This document shows, one piece after another, positions 47,491 through 56,897 of a stretch of 64,000 bases of DNA. Under the pieces are notes generated by a model. It did no database searches and was not told the DNA's origin. It worked only from the letters and a program-made list of their open reading frames with translations. Source of the DNA: Nostoc carneum NIES-2107 (GTDB lineage: Bacteria > Cyanobacteriota > Cyanobacteriia > Cyanobacteriales > Nostocaceae); assembly GCA_002368155.1 (NCBI GenBank), contig AP018180.1, positions 5,107,007-5,171,006 of the forward strand. Reading direction: 5' to 3'. Both the position numbers and the translations under genes were made by a program. Each line of letters begins with the position of its first letter. Positions within the stretch are counted from its first letter, which is position 1.

Positions 47491-47664
47491 ATTTTAGTCA
47501 GTAGTCAGTAGTCAGTAGTTAACAATTCTTTACTACAATCCTTCCAGATCATTTCCTTGCTGGCTTTAATTCCCACCAACAGAGTTGACTAATGACTAAT
47601 GACTAATGGCTAAAAATGATTGACTTGTAAAGATGTATCTGCTAATATTGTTATTCGTGACCCA

Positions 47665-47756
47665 GGAGAGGTGGCTGAGTGGTCGAAAGCGGCAGATTGC
47701 TAATCTGTTGTACGGCAGGCAACTCCGTACCGAGGGTTCGAATCCCTCCCTCTCCG
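47665..47756 (+). tRNA. trnS: tRNA-Ser(GCU)
   Basis: A class II tRNA of 92 bases without encoded CCA. The acceptor arms GGAGAGG and CCTCTCC pair exactly, with discriminator G at 47756. The D-arm region reads TGGCTGAGTGGTCGAAAGCGG; the anticodon loop is TTGCTAA in stem AGA/TCT, giving anticodon GCU (codons AGC, AGU). The long variable arm (TACGGCAGGCAACTCCGTACC region) is typical of Ser. The T arm has GGTTCGAATCC. No terminator is obvious but T-runs follow. Confidence 0.96.
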
Positions 47757-48008
47757 TTTTCCCAGCCATTAAAAGTAAGTGATGACACTGAGTTTGCATC
47801 ACTTTTTTAATGAATTTAGGATGATAAGTTTTTTTAACCTCTAAAAATACGTCTTCAGGCATAAGTATTAATGTTGGTATCAACACCTCTATATCTTCAG
47901 GAGGATGATATTATTTATGCTTTGGAGTCTGTAAATATTAACCTAACCTCAAATATAGTTAGAATTTTACTTTCAGACTCCTAAAGAATAGAGGAGTGAA
48001 AGTAATTT

Positions 48009-49334
48009 ATGCCAAGAATTAGTACAGCCTTAGCCCTGAGTGTAGCTACCTTAGCCGCTGGTTTTCTGTTAGGAGCTTGTAATGATACTGCTAGCAACTC
48101 CAATAGTACAGGGAACACACAAGGCACTGCTACCCCAGCAGCCAACTCAACGACCACAACTAATGCCAAGGGACTGAAAATCGGTTCCTTATTACCATCA
48201 ACAGGCGATTTAGCATCTATCGGTCAGCAGATGGTGGGTTCAGTTCCCTTGCTGGTAGACACAGTCAATGCTTGTGGTGGGGTAAACGGTGAACCAGTCA
48301 CCTTAGTACCAGTAGACGACCAAACAGATCCGAAAGCAGGTGCAGCTGGGATGACCAAACTTGCAACCTTGGATAAGGTGGCTGGTGTAGTGGGTTCCTT
48401 TGCTAGTAGCGTTTCCACTGCGGCTATCTCAGTGGCGACACCGAATAAAGTGATGTTGATTTCCCCAGGTAGCACTAGTCCTGTGTTTACGGAAAAGGCT
48501 CAGAAAGGCGACTATAAAGGCTTTTGGGCAAGAACTGCACCCCCAGATACTTACCAAGCACTAGCCTTGGCGCAACTTGCTAAGAAAAAAGGATTTAAGC
48601 GCGTTTCTACAGTCGTGATTAATAACGACTATGGTGTTGGTTTTGAAAAAGCATTTGTACAAACTTTTGAAAAATTAGGTGGAACAGTAGTTAATAAAGA
48701 TAAACCTGTCCGTTACGATCCTAAAGCTCAGACCTTTGATACGGAAGCTGCGGCGGCTTTTGCTGGCAAACCAGATGCAGTATTAGCAGTACTGTATGCG
48801 GAGACAGGAAGTATATTCCTCAAAACTGCTTACCAGCAAGGCTTAACCAAAGGAGTGCAAATTCTGCTCACAGATGGCGTAAAATCACCTACTTTCCCAG
48901 AGCAAGTAGGCAAAGCTAGTGATGGCAAATATATTTTAACTGGTGCGATCGGTACAGTTCCCGGCTCTGATGGTAAAGCTTTAGAAGGCTTTAACAAACT
49001 CTGGAAAGAGAAAAAAGGTGGTTCCCCAGGAGAATACGCACCTCAAGCTTGGGATGCAGCTGCATTATTAGCATTAGCTGCACAAGCTGCTAAAGAAAAT
49101 ACAGGTGTTGGCATTGCTAGTAAAATTCGAGAAGTTTCTAATGGGCCTGGTACAGAGGTTACCGATGTTTGTGAAGGGCTAAAATTACTCAAAGAAGGTA
49201 AAAAGATTAACTACCAAGGAGCTAGCGGTAACGTTGATGTTGACGCTAATGGCGATGTGGTTGGTGTTTACGATGTCTGGACTGTGGGAGATGATGGCAA
49301 AATCACGGTGATCGATAAAGTTAATCCTAAATAG
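48009..49334 (+). CDS. ABC transporter substrate-binding lipoprotein (branched-chain/neutral amino acid type)
   Basis: 441 residues. The N-terminal MPRISTALALSVATLAAGFL leads to a lipobox LGAC with Cys24 as lipidation site, followed by a Ser/Thr/Asn linker. The mature part is a periplasmic-binding protein of the LivJ/type I fold: LKIGSLLPSTGDLASIGQQM, VNACGGVNGEPV, VVGSFASSVSTAAISVATPNKVMLISPGSTSP. Family members bind branched-chain or neutral amino acids, or urea; the NatB protein of Anabaena is a likely relative. No permease or ATPase genes are adjacent, so it may serve a transporter encoded elsewhere. A strong terminator follows. Confidence 0.88.
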   Translation: MPRISTALALSVATLAAGFLLGACNDTASNSNSTGNTQGTATPAANSTTTTNAKGLKIGSLLPSTGDLASIGQQMVGSVPLLVDTVNACGGVNGEPVTLVPVDDQTDPKAGAAGMTKLATLDKVAGVVGSFASSVSTAAISVATPNKVMLISPGSTSPVFTEKAQKGDYKGFWARTAPPDTYQALALAQLAKKKGFKRVSTVVINNDYGVGFEKAFVQTFEKLGGTVVNKDKPVRYDPKAQTFDTEAAAAFAGKPDAVLAVLYAETGSIFLKTAYQQGLTKGVQILLTDGVKSPTFPEQVGKASDGKYILTGAIGTVPGSDGKALEGFNKLWKEKKGGSPGEYAPQAWDAAALLALAAQAAKENTGVGIASKIREVSNGPGTEVTDVCEGLKLLKEGKKINYQGASGNVDVDANGDVVGVYDVWTVGDDGKITVIDKVNPK

Positions 49335-49403
49335 GGTCTAGTTAAAAATAAGAATTTTGAGGTGTTATGTTAGTCAAAACGTAACGACCTTGCTGATTAT
49401 ATG

Positions 49404-49431
49404 AAAAAGCCTGCTTAAGCAGGCTTTTTTG
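49404..49431 (+). terminator. Rho-independent terminator
   Basis: AAAAAGCCTGCT pairs with AGCAGGCTTTTT around TA; the stem core AGCCTGCTTAAGCAGGCT is a perfect palindrome and runs into a T-run. 70 bases after the binding-protein gene. Confidence 0.9.
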
Positions 49432-49530
49432 TGAGCTAAACAAAATACAGTTCAAATAACCGCCGATACACGCCGATAAATGCAAGATGTTGAAGTTATT
49501 GGCGGTGCGTTAAGTGCTCAAAAATTGAAT

Positions 49531-50367
49531 TTAGAAACCACTGAAGTTGTAGCCAACGCCTAACATCACGCCTATGTCAGTATTGTTAAAAAAGCCAGCA
49601 TTGACAGACGCAGTAGCCGTAAATTGGGTGTTCAGAGGAAAATCAAAGCCACCAGAGACTAAAAATGCAGCTTCAGAGTTATCGCCAGTTTTAATGGCTG
49701 CACCTAATCCTATGTAAGGCGCAATTGGTAACGGTTCACTAAATGGATCTGCTACCTGCTGAAAGGTAAAGTCATAGGTGAGGGGAAGTAGAATTGTGGT
49801 GTTGTCACCCAAAACTGCTGCTGGACGGAAAGATATAGCATTGCTCAATCCGATTTTACTAATGACAGCAAAGTTACCATCACCTAAAGCAGAGTCACTA
49901 CCACTGACACCAATGTTTCCTGCAATACCAATATAGCTTCTACCACCACGGGTAGCTCTACCTGGTTCAATATCAGCTTGCGCTACTTGAGTAGTAGCTG
50001 GTTGAGTAGTGGGTTGTTGAGCGGTAGGTTCCGAGTTCTGGGGGATAAAGCCAGCAGCTGAGGTGATTGCTGTACCTGGAACAGGTGTAACTATGCGATT
50101 AGCGGTTTCTTGTGTAGCAGCGTTAGGGAACTGCTGGGAAACGGTGAAATTTGTATTGGTTTGAGTAGGGGTATTTTGGGTTGTAGCTTCTGGTTCAGTA
50201 GTTGATTGGCTGGGAGATGCTACGGTTGTAGCAGCATTACTAAACTGCTGATTATTTGAGAAATCTACTGTTTGAGCGACAGCAGATAAGCTACTACCTA
50301 AGACTGCACAAGCTGCTAAACTTGGCAAGCAAAAAACAGCTTTACGAATAATAGTATTCACATTCAC
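49531..50367 (-). CDS. Outer-membrane beta-barrel-like protein
   Basis: 278 residues. Signal peptide MNVNTIIRKAVFCLPSLAAC with cleavage after SAVAQ or so (about residue 32). Residues about 35-130 are low-complexity, rich in Thr, Gln, Asn and Pro with a twice-used FxxxQQFxNAAT motif. Residues about 140-278 show alternating beta strands ending in Phe (GVGYNFSGF), the usual C-terminal signal for outer-membrane insertion. GRSYIGIAGNIGVSGSD and IAPYIGLGAAIKTGDNS recall small 8-strand barrels. Ligand and role unknown. Downstream is separated from the next gene by a convergent terminator region. Confidence 0.75.
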   Translation of the reverse strand: MNVNTIIRKAVFCLPSLAACAVLGSSLSAVAQTVDFSNNQQFSNAATTVASPSQSTTEPEATTQNTPTQTNTNFTVSQQFPNAATQETANRIVTPVPGTAITSAAGFIPQNSEPTAQQPTTQPATTQVAQADIEPGRATRGGRSYIGIAGNIGVSGSDSALGDGNFAVISKIGLSNAISFRPAAVLGDNTTILLPLTYDFTFQQVADPFSEPLPIAPYIGLGAAIKTGDNSEAAFLVSGGFDFPLNTQFTATASVNAGFFNNTDIGVMLGVGYNFSGF

Positions 50368-50771
50368 TCCTTACAAAATATTGCCACACATAAATAAACG
50401 GTTTTTGGTGTTAAGCCAAGAAATCTTGGTAACATCCAACCATTTAACACGAAAAAACTAATTCTCACACCCTGTATTTGACGGAATTATACTAATCCTT
50501 TCAGGGTTACGATGTTACTCAAGAAGGCTGTATAGCCCATGTCAATAAACCTCTCTTATAGGAGAGGCTGCACCCACAGGGTAGCGAACAGGAAAAAAAT
50601 GGCTACTCTTTTCCATGCTCACTGGTCATTCGTAGTGTCTCACAAATAATACCAATTTGAATAAATAATGTGATAAATACGTAGGACGGTATGAGTACGC
50701 CGCAATACTACAAGGGATAGCTTTTTGAACTCAAAATTACTTAAGGGGAAAAGGTTAAAGGTTAAGGGTTA

Positions 50772-50886
50772 AGGGACTTCCAGAAAATAAATTATCCAAT
50801 ATAGTCCGAAAATATTTTTATTCTCCCCCTGCTCCCTGCCCCCTTGCCAAGAAAGCGATAGTATATTTTTTTAGTTTGAAGCCCCT
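50772..50886 (+). repeat. MITE-A copy 3, inserted in another repeat
   Basis: Begins AGGGACTTCCAGAAAATAAA, identical to copy 1 for the first 20 bases and further, and ends TTTGAAGCCCCT. On each side lies the broken purine-tract hairpin (AAAAGGTTAAAGG left, CTTTCCCCTTTCCC right). Confidence 0.75.
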
Positions 50887-50995
50887 AAAGGTTTTTTCTT
50901 TCCCCTTTCCCATTCCCCTTTTTCCCCTCAACCGACAAGTATTGGAGTACGCCGTACTTTTCTAGTAGGAAATAGCAATCCCGAGCAGAAAATAC

Positions 50996-51126
50996 CTAGT
51001 AGTCTGACAAGTTAACTTTGCTAGGTGCATCAAATTTTCTAGTTCTTTCTTTTCCTCTTTCTTTGAGTGCTTCGCGTCTTCGTGGTTCGTTTCTTTACCC
51101 CTTAAAGTTGGGTTGCCAGAGTACTA
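50996..51126 (+). repeat. MITE-B copy 2, terminal CTAG split by an IS
   Basis: CTAGTAGTCTGACAAGTTAA at the left faces GGGTTGCCAGAGTACTA at the right as imperfect terminal inverted repeats. The final G of the closing CTAG is found beyond the IS at 52435. Confidence 0.7.
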
Positions 51127-51139
51127 GTACTCCACCACA

Positions 51140-51913
51140 TTAATTCTGATGGGTACACGCTAGAGCGATCGCACAATCACACATTGGCTGTTGAAGATTT
51201 TTAATTTCGTCAGATTCCTGTGTTTTTGGATATAATTTTTGCAACTTGACACGAGCATCATCATTTGTAAACCGCCAGGTAATAGTTGCTTTTTCTTGAT
51301 TTCTTGTCTGCTCCCAAGCAGCGATTTCAGATTTTAAAATTTTCTGATTTGGGATGCGTCGATTTAAACATTGGCGAGAAAGAACTGACAATTCAATTTC
51401 TGCCATATTCAACCAACTACCATGTTTAGGAGTATAATGAAACTCTAGTTTTTTCAAAATTCTTCTAGCTTCTTCGGGATGAAAAGCTTGGTATAAAGCA
51501 GATGGCGTATGAGTATTTAGGTTGTCCATAATAATCCTAATTAACTCAGCTTTTGGATAATGAATGTCTACCAAATCTTTCATACAATGAGCAAAATCTA
51601 CCGCAGTTCTTCTATCTGTAACTTTAATGTGTCGCCAACCTTTTGTTGGTTCTATAAACGTGAATAAATTACAATTGCCCAAGCGCTCATACTCGTAATC
51701 AACGCGTCTTGCTTGTCCTGGTTTTGCCGGTATGGGAACTTTTGTATCACCAAGTAATTGTACCGGACGCTCGTCAAAACAAACTCTCGGACGTTTTGGA
51801 TCATCTGTTTGAGCATATAAATCTAAGACATCTTCCATTCGCCACACGAACTCCGGACTGACTGTTGGAATACACCATTGCTCTACTAGCCACGGCTTGA
51901 TTTCGTTTTTTTT
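51140..51913 (-). CDS. IS630-family transposase, catalytic part (ORF B)
   Basis: The DDE half of an IS630/Tc1-mariner transposase. RPRVCFDERPVQLLG has the first Asp (FDE), LIRIIMDNLNTHT the second (MDN), and HGSWLNMAEIELSVLSRQ the Glu of the third position, with the classic YTPKHGSWLN just before. An ATG at 51847 begins at MEDVLDL, but the homology extends upstream into NEIKPWLVEQWCIPTVSPEFVWR, which joins the first frame at an A8 run near 51910. The protein is therefore made by frameshift from the upstream frame rather than from its own ATG, most likely. Catalytic residues are intact. Confidence 0.88.
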   Translation of the reverse strand, partial: KKNEIKPWLVEQWCIPTVSPEFVWRMEDVLDLYAQTDDPKRPRVCFDERPVQLLGDTKVPIPAKPGQARRVDYEYERLGNCNLFTFIEPTKGWRHIKVTDRRTAVDFAHCMKDLVDIHYPKAELIRIIMDNLNTHTPSALYQAFHPEEARRILKKLEFHYTPKHGSWLNMAEIELSVLSRQCLNRRIPNQKILKSEIAAWEQTRNQEKATITWRFTNDDARVKLQKLYPKTQESDEIKNLQQPMCDCAIALACTHQN

Positions 51914-52326
51914 AAAGTTCGACGTACAGTTTCATCGCTAATATTATCTACAATTTCAAGTTGTACTAATTTATTAGCTAGTAATTCCATTGTCCAACAT
52001 TCTCGCCCTGAAGGTGGATTACTACATGCGGTAGCAACTAAAAAAGCCTCTGCTGTCCCATTTAACTTTCTTACTTTACCTGGACGGGGTTTTTCATTTA
52101 AGGCTGACTCCAATCCTGACGATACAAATTTTTTCCGAATTCGCTCTATAGTTGCTACACTCACACCTATTATGTTGGCTATCTCTTCATCTTTATATCC
52201 AGCAGATGACATTAATAGTATCTGCACCCGTTTTAGTTTTCTTGCCTGAATTTTTCCTTTTTTAGTAATTTGTTCAAGTTGTTCTTTATCCTCAATGGTT
52301 AAGTTGACTTGATGTTTGATAGCCAT
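51886..52326 (-). CDS. IS630-family transposase, DNA-binding part (ORF A)
   Basis: 146 residues, helix-turn-helix half: KHQVNLTIEDKEQLEQITKKG, then QILLMSSAGYKDEEIANIIGVSVATIERIRKKF (first HTH), then ALNEKPRPGKVRKLN and a second, winged HTH-like part ending ISDETVRRTLKKTKSSRG. Near the end, TTA AAA AAA ACG offers an A-AAA-AAA slippery run; a -1 shift leads into AAC GAA ATC AAG (NEIK), the start of the catalytic half. This arrangement is known for IS630-family members. Confidence 0.88.
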   Translation of the reverse strand: MAIKHQVNLTIEDKEQLEQITKKGKIQARKLKRVQILLMSSAGYKDEEIANIIGVSVATIERIRKKFVSSGLESALNEKPRPGKVRKLNGTAEAFLVATACSNPPSGRECWTMELLANKLVQLEIVDNISDETVRRTLKKTKSSRG

Positions 52327-52441
52327 GATGAATAAATTTTTATATCCAACTTACTAATGCCTTAATTATCCAGCTTATACTAGTATACGATCGCTCTGGC
52401 GTGTACCCATCAGAATTAATGTGGTGGAGTACTAGGGTAAT

Positions 52442-52675
52442 TTACTCATCATTCAAAGTTTCAATTAGCAAATCGACTTGCTGCTGTCGCTGCTGCAAAA
52501 AATTCTCGCATTGACGCAAATTTTCGACAGCAGTTGTAAATTGTACAAATACTTCTTCTAATTCCAACTCGCCTGTTTCAATACGAGTAATAATTTGTTC
52601 GATTTCAGCCACTTTATCCTCATAATTCCAACCTGTGAAAGCATCAGAATTAGCTGGGTTCTTACGTTTAATCAT
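52442..52675 (-). CDS. xseB: Exodeoxyribonuclease VII small subunit
   Basis: 77 residues, normal size. Core helices are [45 protein letters not shown], the XseB signature of two antiparallel helices. Several XseB copies bind each large subunit to form the enzyme that degrades single-stranded DNA to short oligonucleotides. It follows xseA with a single base between the stop and this ATG. The IS630 copy begins only 7 bases past its stop codon, so the original terminator has been displaced. Confidence 0.92.
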   Translation of the reverse strand: MIKRKNPANSDAFTGWNYEDKVAEIEQIITRIETGELELEEVFVQFTTAVENLRQCENFLQQRQQQVDLLIETLNDE

Positions 52676-52676
52676 C

Positions 52677-53936
52677 CTAATCTTTTACTTCTTCAACTTT
52701 CACTTTAACTTCTCCCTGCCCTAATTGAATCAATAACTCATCACCCACAGCTAAATCTGCAGCAGTTCGGGCGATCGCACCATTTTCTTGTCTGACTACG
52801 GCGTAACCACGCTGTAATACGGCTTTTGGGTCAAGAGTCACCAATTTTTGGCGTAACATTTCTAAATGTTGGCTGGCTTGCTGCGATCGCCTTTTTGTGA
52901 CTTGTACTAATTGCTGACGCTTCCAAGCTAGTCTTTGCTTTTCTTGTTGTACTTGCCGATCTAAGCGTAAATGTTGCAGCCGATTTTGCAATACTCGCAG
53001 CTTGTGTTCAGCAGCTTGTGTAGAGTAAAGTACTGCCTCATGTAAAGCTTCCACTCGTTGCCGATGTTGAGTATACAATTCTGCCAGCGCTGGTACAACC
53101 AGTTCTGCCGCAGCCGTGGGAGTATGCACGCATACATCTGCAACTAAATCTGCTAAAGATTCATCTCGTTGATGACCAATACCCGTAATTACTGGTATAG
53201 AACAATTAGCTAGCGATCGCACTACTCGTTCATCGTTAAAGCAAGCTAATTCCTCAACTGCCCCGCCTCCCCGTGATAAAATTAGCACCTCGGCTCGCCC
53301 ATCTCGTTCTACCCGTTCAATAGCTTTCACTATGGATTCTGGTGCTTGTTCACCTTGTACTGTCGCCGGAGAAAATAAAATTTGTAACCCTGGATACCGT
53401 TGTTTCAGAGTTCTTTGAATATCACCCCAAGCCGCAGCTGTTGGTGAAGTAATCACAGCAATCGTTTGGGGATGAGAAGGAAGCGATCGCTTTCTTTCGG
53501 GATCAAACAACCCTTCTGATAGCAAGCGGTTTTTTAATTGCTGATAGCGCAAAGCTTGCAAACCTGCACCAGCAGGTAAAGCTTGCCAAACCGATAGCTG
53601 ATATTCTCCCCTTTGGGGATAAACTCTGAGACTACCTAAAATAATTAATTGCTCACCAGGAATAGGGATTTGCGCCAGTTTTGCCAATTGACTATTCCAC
53701 GCCACACATTTAATTCCAGCTGTACCATCGGGATCTTGCAAGGTGAAAAATAAACCACTGCGATGGTGATTAGCACTAGAAACTTCTCCAGTTACCCAAA
53801 CTTGTCGCAGTTGATTGTCTTGTTCCAACAGCAAGCGGATGTAGTCAGTTAACCCAGCTACCGAAAGTGCAGTATCAGGAATTAAAGAGTTGACAAAATC
53901 GGAAGTCATCAAAGACGCAGCTAAAAATCTATCCAA
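52677..53936 (-). CDS. xseA: Exodeoxyribonuclease VII large subunit
   Basis: 419 residues. OB-fold DNA-binding domain at about 25-120 ([37 protein letters not shown]), then the catalytic domain: [73 protein letters not shown] long coiled-coil region (about 295-365) binds XseB. All typical motifs are intact. The second Met (MTSDFVNS, nine codons in) may be the true start. Co-transcribed with xseB. Confidence 0.95.
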   Translation of the reverse strand: MDRFLAASLMTSDFVNSLIPDTALSVAGLTDYIRLLLEQDNQLRQVWVTGEVSSANHHRSGLFFTLQDPDGTAGIKCVAWNSQLAKLAQIPIPGEQLIILGSLRVYPQRGEYQLSVWQALPAGAGLQALRYQQLKNRLLSEGLFDPERKRSLPSHPQTIAVITSPTAAAWGDIQRTLKQRYPGLQILFSPATVQGEQAPESIVKAIERVERDGRAEVLILSRGGGAVEELACFNDERVVRSLANCSIPVITGIGHQRDESLADLVADVCVHTPTAAAELVVPALAELYTQHRQRVEALHEAVLYSTQAAEHKLRVLQNRLQHLRLDRQVQQEKQRLAWKRQQLVQVTKRRSQQASQHLEMLRQKLVTLDPKAVLQRGYAVVRQENGAIARTAADLAVGDELLIQLGQGEVKVKVEEVKD

Positions 53937-54004
53937 ATCCTAGCAAATCAGTGCTGGCTTACTGAAGGAATTAAAAAACGCAGAGGGTTTTGCAAAGCTG
54001 GTTT

Positions 54005-55501
54005 TTAACTGCGGTTGTCTATCTGAGCGCGTTGTAAACTACCTGAAAAGTCAACATAAACACTTTTCCATTCAGTAAAAACATCTAAGGCGGTAGTACC
54101 AGCTTCTCTATGTCCGTTGCCTGTTTGTTTGACACCACCAAAAGGCAAGTGTACTTCAGCACCAATAGTCGGGCCATTGATATAAGTGATACCTGCCTCA
54201 ATGTCGCGCATAGCTGTAAAAGCGCGGTTAATGTCGCGAGTGTAAACAGAGGAAGATAGACCGTAATTGGTATCGTTGAGGACTGCGATCGCATCTTCAA
54301 AACAGCTAACCTCAATTAATGCGACTACTGGCCCAAATATCTCTTCGCGAGCAACCCGCATTTCTGGTGTCACATTATCCAAAATTGTCGGTTTAAAGAA
54401 GTTACCGTTTTTTAATTGCCCCTCGCTGGCAATTTCTCCACCAATTAACACTTTTGCTCCTTCTTCACGGGCAATATCTAAATATTTGCTGACTCTTTGC
54501 AACTGCGATGCATTAATTAACGGCCCGATATCTATATCTGGATCGGTTCCAGCCCCTAAGCGTAATTTGCTGGTACGCTCGTAAAGCATGGCAGTAAATT
54601 TTTCTTTGATGTCATGATGCAATATTAAACGGCTAGTAGCTGTACATCGTTGCCCAGCTGTGCCAAAGGCTCCCCAAACAGCACCATCTAACGCCAGTTC
54701 TAAATCTGCGTCTTCCATGACAACTTGGGCATTTTTACCACCCATTTCCAAGCAAACGCGCTTGTGAGTACGTCCACAAGTCGCGCCCACAAATGCACCT
54801 GTTTCGGAAGAGCCAGTAAAAGATACTAAATCCACATCAGGATGTTCGACTAAGGCTTTCCCCGCTTCTTCTCCAACACCATGAACTAGGTTAATAACTC
54901 CTGGTGGTAAACCTGCGGCGGCAAAAATCTCAACTAATTTTGTTGCACAAGCTGGGGTATCTTCAGCAGGTTTGAGGATGACGGTATTACCACATACTAA
55001 GGCTGGCATAGCTTTCCAGCAAGGAATCGCCACGGGAAAATTCCAAGGAGTAATTAAAGCACATACCCCTATTGGCATTCTCACCGTCATAGCAAATTTA
55101 TTCGGCATTTCTGAGGGTGTAGTTTGCCCGAATAATCGCCGCCCTTCACCAGCACTATAAAAAGCGCAGTCAATACCTTCTTGTACATCGCCTCTGGCTT
55201 CAGTTAAGGGTTTACCCATTTCGCGGCTAATTAACTGAGCGAGTTCTTCTTTGTGCTGAAGCAATATCTCCCCAACACGAAAAATATATTCGGCTCTAGC
55301 TGGGGCGGGAACTTTTCGCCAACTGCGGTAAGCTTGGCGGGCGGCGACTACTGCTTGATTAACATCATCTGTTAAAGAACGGGGGAAGGTAGCAACAACT
55401 TCATTTTTATCAGCAGGGTTACGACTTTCTAAAGTGGCTCCCCCTAAAGCACTCAACCATTCACCGTTGATGTAATTGCGGCAACTTAAGGCAGTAGTCA
55501 T
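54005..55501 (-). CDS. NAD(P)+-dependent aldehyde dehydrogenase
   Basis: 498 residues from the ATG at 55501, chosen because GGAGGT lies 8 bases upstream; a longer frame starts nine codons earlier. Oxidises an aldehyde to the acid. [34 protein letters not shown] binds the cofactor, FTGSSETG follows, [12 protein letters not shown] holds the general-base Glu, and [13 protein letters not shown] carries the catalytic Cys. Most like broad-specificity ALDHs such as those acting on aminoadipate or aliphatic semialdehydes; ends in a [16 protein letters not shown] motif. No clear operon partner. Confidence 0.92.
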   Translation of the reverse strand: MTTALSCRNYINGEWLSALGGATLESRNPADKNEVVATFPRSLTDDVNQAVVAARQAYRSWRKVPAPARAEYIFRVGEILLQHKEELAQLISREMGKPLTEARGDVQEGIDCAFYSAGEGRRLFGQTTPSEMPNKFAMTVRMPIGVCALITPWNFPVAIPCWKAMPALVCGNTVILKPAEDTPACATKLVEIFAAAGLPPGVINLVHGVGEEAGKALVEHPDVDLVSFTGSSETGAFVGATCGRTHKRVCLEMGGKNAQVVMEDADLELALDGAVWGAFGTAGQRCTATSRLILHHDIKEKFTAMLYERTSKLRLGAGTDPDIDIGPLINASQLQRVSKYLDIAREEGAKVLIGGEIASEGQLKNGNFFKPTILDNVTPEMRVAREEIFGPVVALIEVSCFEDAIAVLNDTNYGLSSSVYTRDINRAFTAMRDIEAGITYINGPTIGAEVHLPFGGVKQTGNGHREAGTTALDVFTEWKSVYVDFSGSLQRAQIDNRS

Positions 55502-55575
55502 TTTTAAGACCTCCAGCTCTACATCCACTGGAACTTTTGTACTAAGTGTGCCGTGCTTTAGAGGTTGTCGTCAAG

Positions 55576-55712
55576 TATTGGGGATGGGGCATAGGGCATA
55601 GGGCATGGGGCATAGTAATGGGTAATTGGTAATTAGTGTTAGGTGTTAGGGGTTTGCCTTTAATTATTTCTCCCCTGCTCCCTGCTCCCTGCTCCCTTGC
55701 CTCATGCCCCCC
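55576..55712. repeat. GGGCATA / CTCCCTG tandem repeats
   Basis: GGGGATGGGGCATAGGGCAT units run into GGTAATTGGTAATTA, then CTCCCCTGCTCCCTGCTCCC. It links the promoter of the aldehyde dehydrogenase to the stop of the peptidoglycan-binding protein gene. Confidence 0.6.
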
Positions 55713-55717
55713 TTGCT

Positions 55718-56107
55718 TTACTTCATGGCTGCTAAAGTCCGCCGTCCAATGATGCCGTCTGCTCTTAAGCTTTTGGATTTTTGGAATTTGATCACCGCAG
55801 AGCGTGTTTGTTTATCAAATACACCATTCACATTTCCGGTGTACAGCCCTTGTTGCTTTAAAAAGTTTTGAGCAGTTTTAACTTTTTCTCCCTTGCTACC
55901 TAACTGGAGTGTTGTCGTTGGCTTTGCCGCAGTATTGGTAGTTTTTGTAGCGCTAGGCTTTTTAGTTGTATTGGTTGTTGGCTGGCTAGTTTGAGTAACT
56001 GGGGTAGTGCTAGCAGGATTCTGAGTTTTATTAGCAGTTTTGGAGAAAGCTGGAAAAGCAGTCGCTAAAGTTAGTACAGGAATTAAAGTAAGTACTTTCC
56101 AATTCAT
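55718..56107 (-). CDS. Secreted peptidoglycan-binding-domain protein
   Basis: 129 residues. Signal peptide MNWKVLTLIPVLTLATAFPA cleaved near AFS. A Thr/Lys/Pro-rich linker (about 25-68) resembles a cell-wall-spanning spacer. Residues about 70-129 form a PG_binding_1 module: LQLGSKGEKVKTAQNFLKQQGLYTGNVNGVFDKQTRSAVIKFQKSKSLRADGIIGRRTLAAM in part. No catalytic domain, so it likely binds or organises peptidoglycan. Single gene. Confidence 0.88.
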   Translation of the reverse strand: MNWKVLTLIPVLTLATAFPAFSKTANKTQNPASTTPVTQTSQPTTNTTKKPSATKTTNTAAKPTTTLQLGSKGEKVKTAQNFLKQQGLYTGNVNGVFDKQTRSAVIKFQKSKSLRADGIIGRRTLAAMK

Positions 56108-56897
56108 AGTTCTAGTTCCTATTAAAAAGAGATTGTGATGTGCAGTGTCATCGTGTCAGGCCTATGACGCGATCGCAAATCTCCTGAGTAAATCCTGGTG
56201 CTTTTTATAGCCAAATTTATTTACTCATTTAGATATGGAATAAGCATCACATATCTAATTGACAAGGCTATTGCAGAACTATGACGAAGCTATGACCAAT
56301 TATTTTTAGTATTTATATATGTAAAGAAAAATACTTTTATTTTTAGCTCTTAATTAATACTACTTACTTTTTTAATTAAGAAAGTAACGTTTAATCTGAG
56401 TTCTTACACTTTAAATCTGTTACTAGATCAATACCGTTGCCAATTTACGAGGGTGGGTTGATGATGCTTTCACTATTAACTCGCTGTTCTCTAATGCTTG
56501 GCAAAAAGAATAAGCCCTAAAAATTCCCTCCAGGTTTTCCACAAGGATTTTTTTGGCGTATTGTCGCCCCTTGAAGGGTTTGGGCTTCTAACCTCCCTTA
56601 TAAGCTGAACGCTTATGTATGGGTCATTTTGGCAAAAATGGCAAAATTTTTTTACCCTTTTATTTTGGCAAAGGTATTGTAGATTGTAGAGAATTAGTAA
56701 CAATCATTAACTCTGTATGTTAAGGCACATGAAAAGGGAATAAAGACTAGGTACTACAGACAAGAATGTTTTGTGAGAACTTAAAACTAAGAATTTTTCC
56801 AGCTAGGTGGGGGAGTATAGGATTTTAGAGCCAGATATAAGGAAATGAGTGGAGGAGAAAAATCCTCCATGACCCATTTCCTAATTTCTAGTTTCCA
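56108..56897. other. Spacer between cysH and peptidoglycan-binding protein, with a hairpin
   Basis: About 790 bases. A 70-codon minus-strand frame at 56491-56703 has no recognisable motif or start signal and I do not call it. TTTTGGCAAAA occurs twice near 56624-56690. The hairpin at 56840-56882 follows the cysH stop. Confidence 0.45.
56840..56882 (-). terminator. Hairpin after cysH
   Basis: AGGAAATG...GGAGGA pairs with TCCTCC...CATTTCCT across GAAAAA. It is 16 bases past the cysH stop. No strong T-run follows, so termination is likely but not certain. Confidence 0.55.

Larger units (their letters stand above)
50368..51126. mobile_element. Stack of short mobile-like repeats (MITE-C fragment, purine-tract hairpin with MITE-A inside, MITE-B)
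   Basis: No gene seen. Left to right: promoter region of the barrel gene; a MITE-C-like end (AATACCAATTTGAATAAATAATG, 50648-50671); GAGTACGCCGCAATACT facing AGTATTGGAGTACGCCG as outer arms of a hairpin (50692-50954) whose purine/pyrimidine centre is split by MITE-A copy 3; then MITE-B copy 2. Confidence 0.6.
51127..52432 (-). mobile_element. Complete IS630-family insertion sequence
   Basis: 1306 bases bounded by 46-base terminal inverted repeats with one mismatch. The outer parts read GTACTCCACCACATTAATTC at the left and its complement at the right. A TA dinucleotide is present at both outer edges (51125-51126 and 52433-52434), the expected target duplication. Two overlapping transposase frames on the minus strand are joined by a possible -1 frameshift. 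Near-perfect ends suggest a recent insertion. Confidence 0.92.

Noticed and set aside
47596-47886. 96-codon minus-strand frame
   Set aside because: It runs across tRNA-Ser on the opposite strand, so it cannot be a normal gene.
56491-56703. 70-codon minus-strand frame upstream of the cysH stop region
   Set aside because: Composition unlike neighbouring genes and no recognisable motif.
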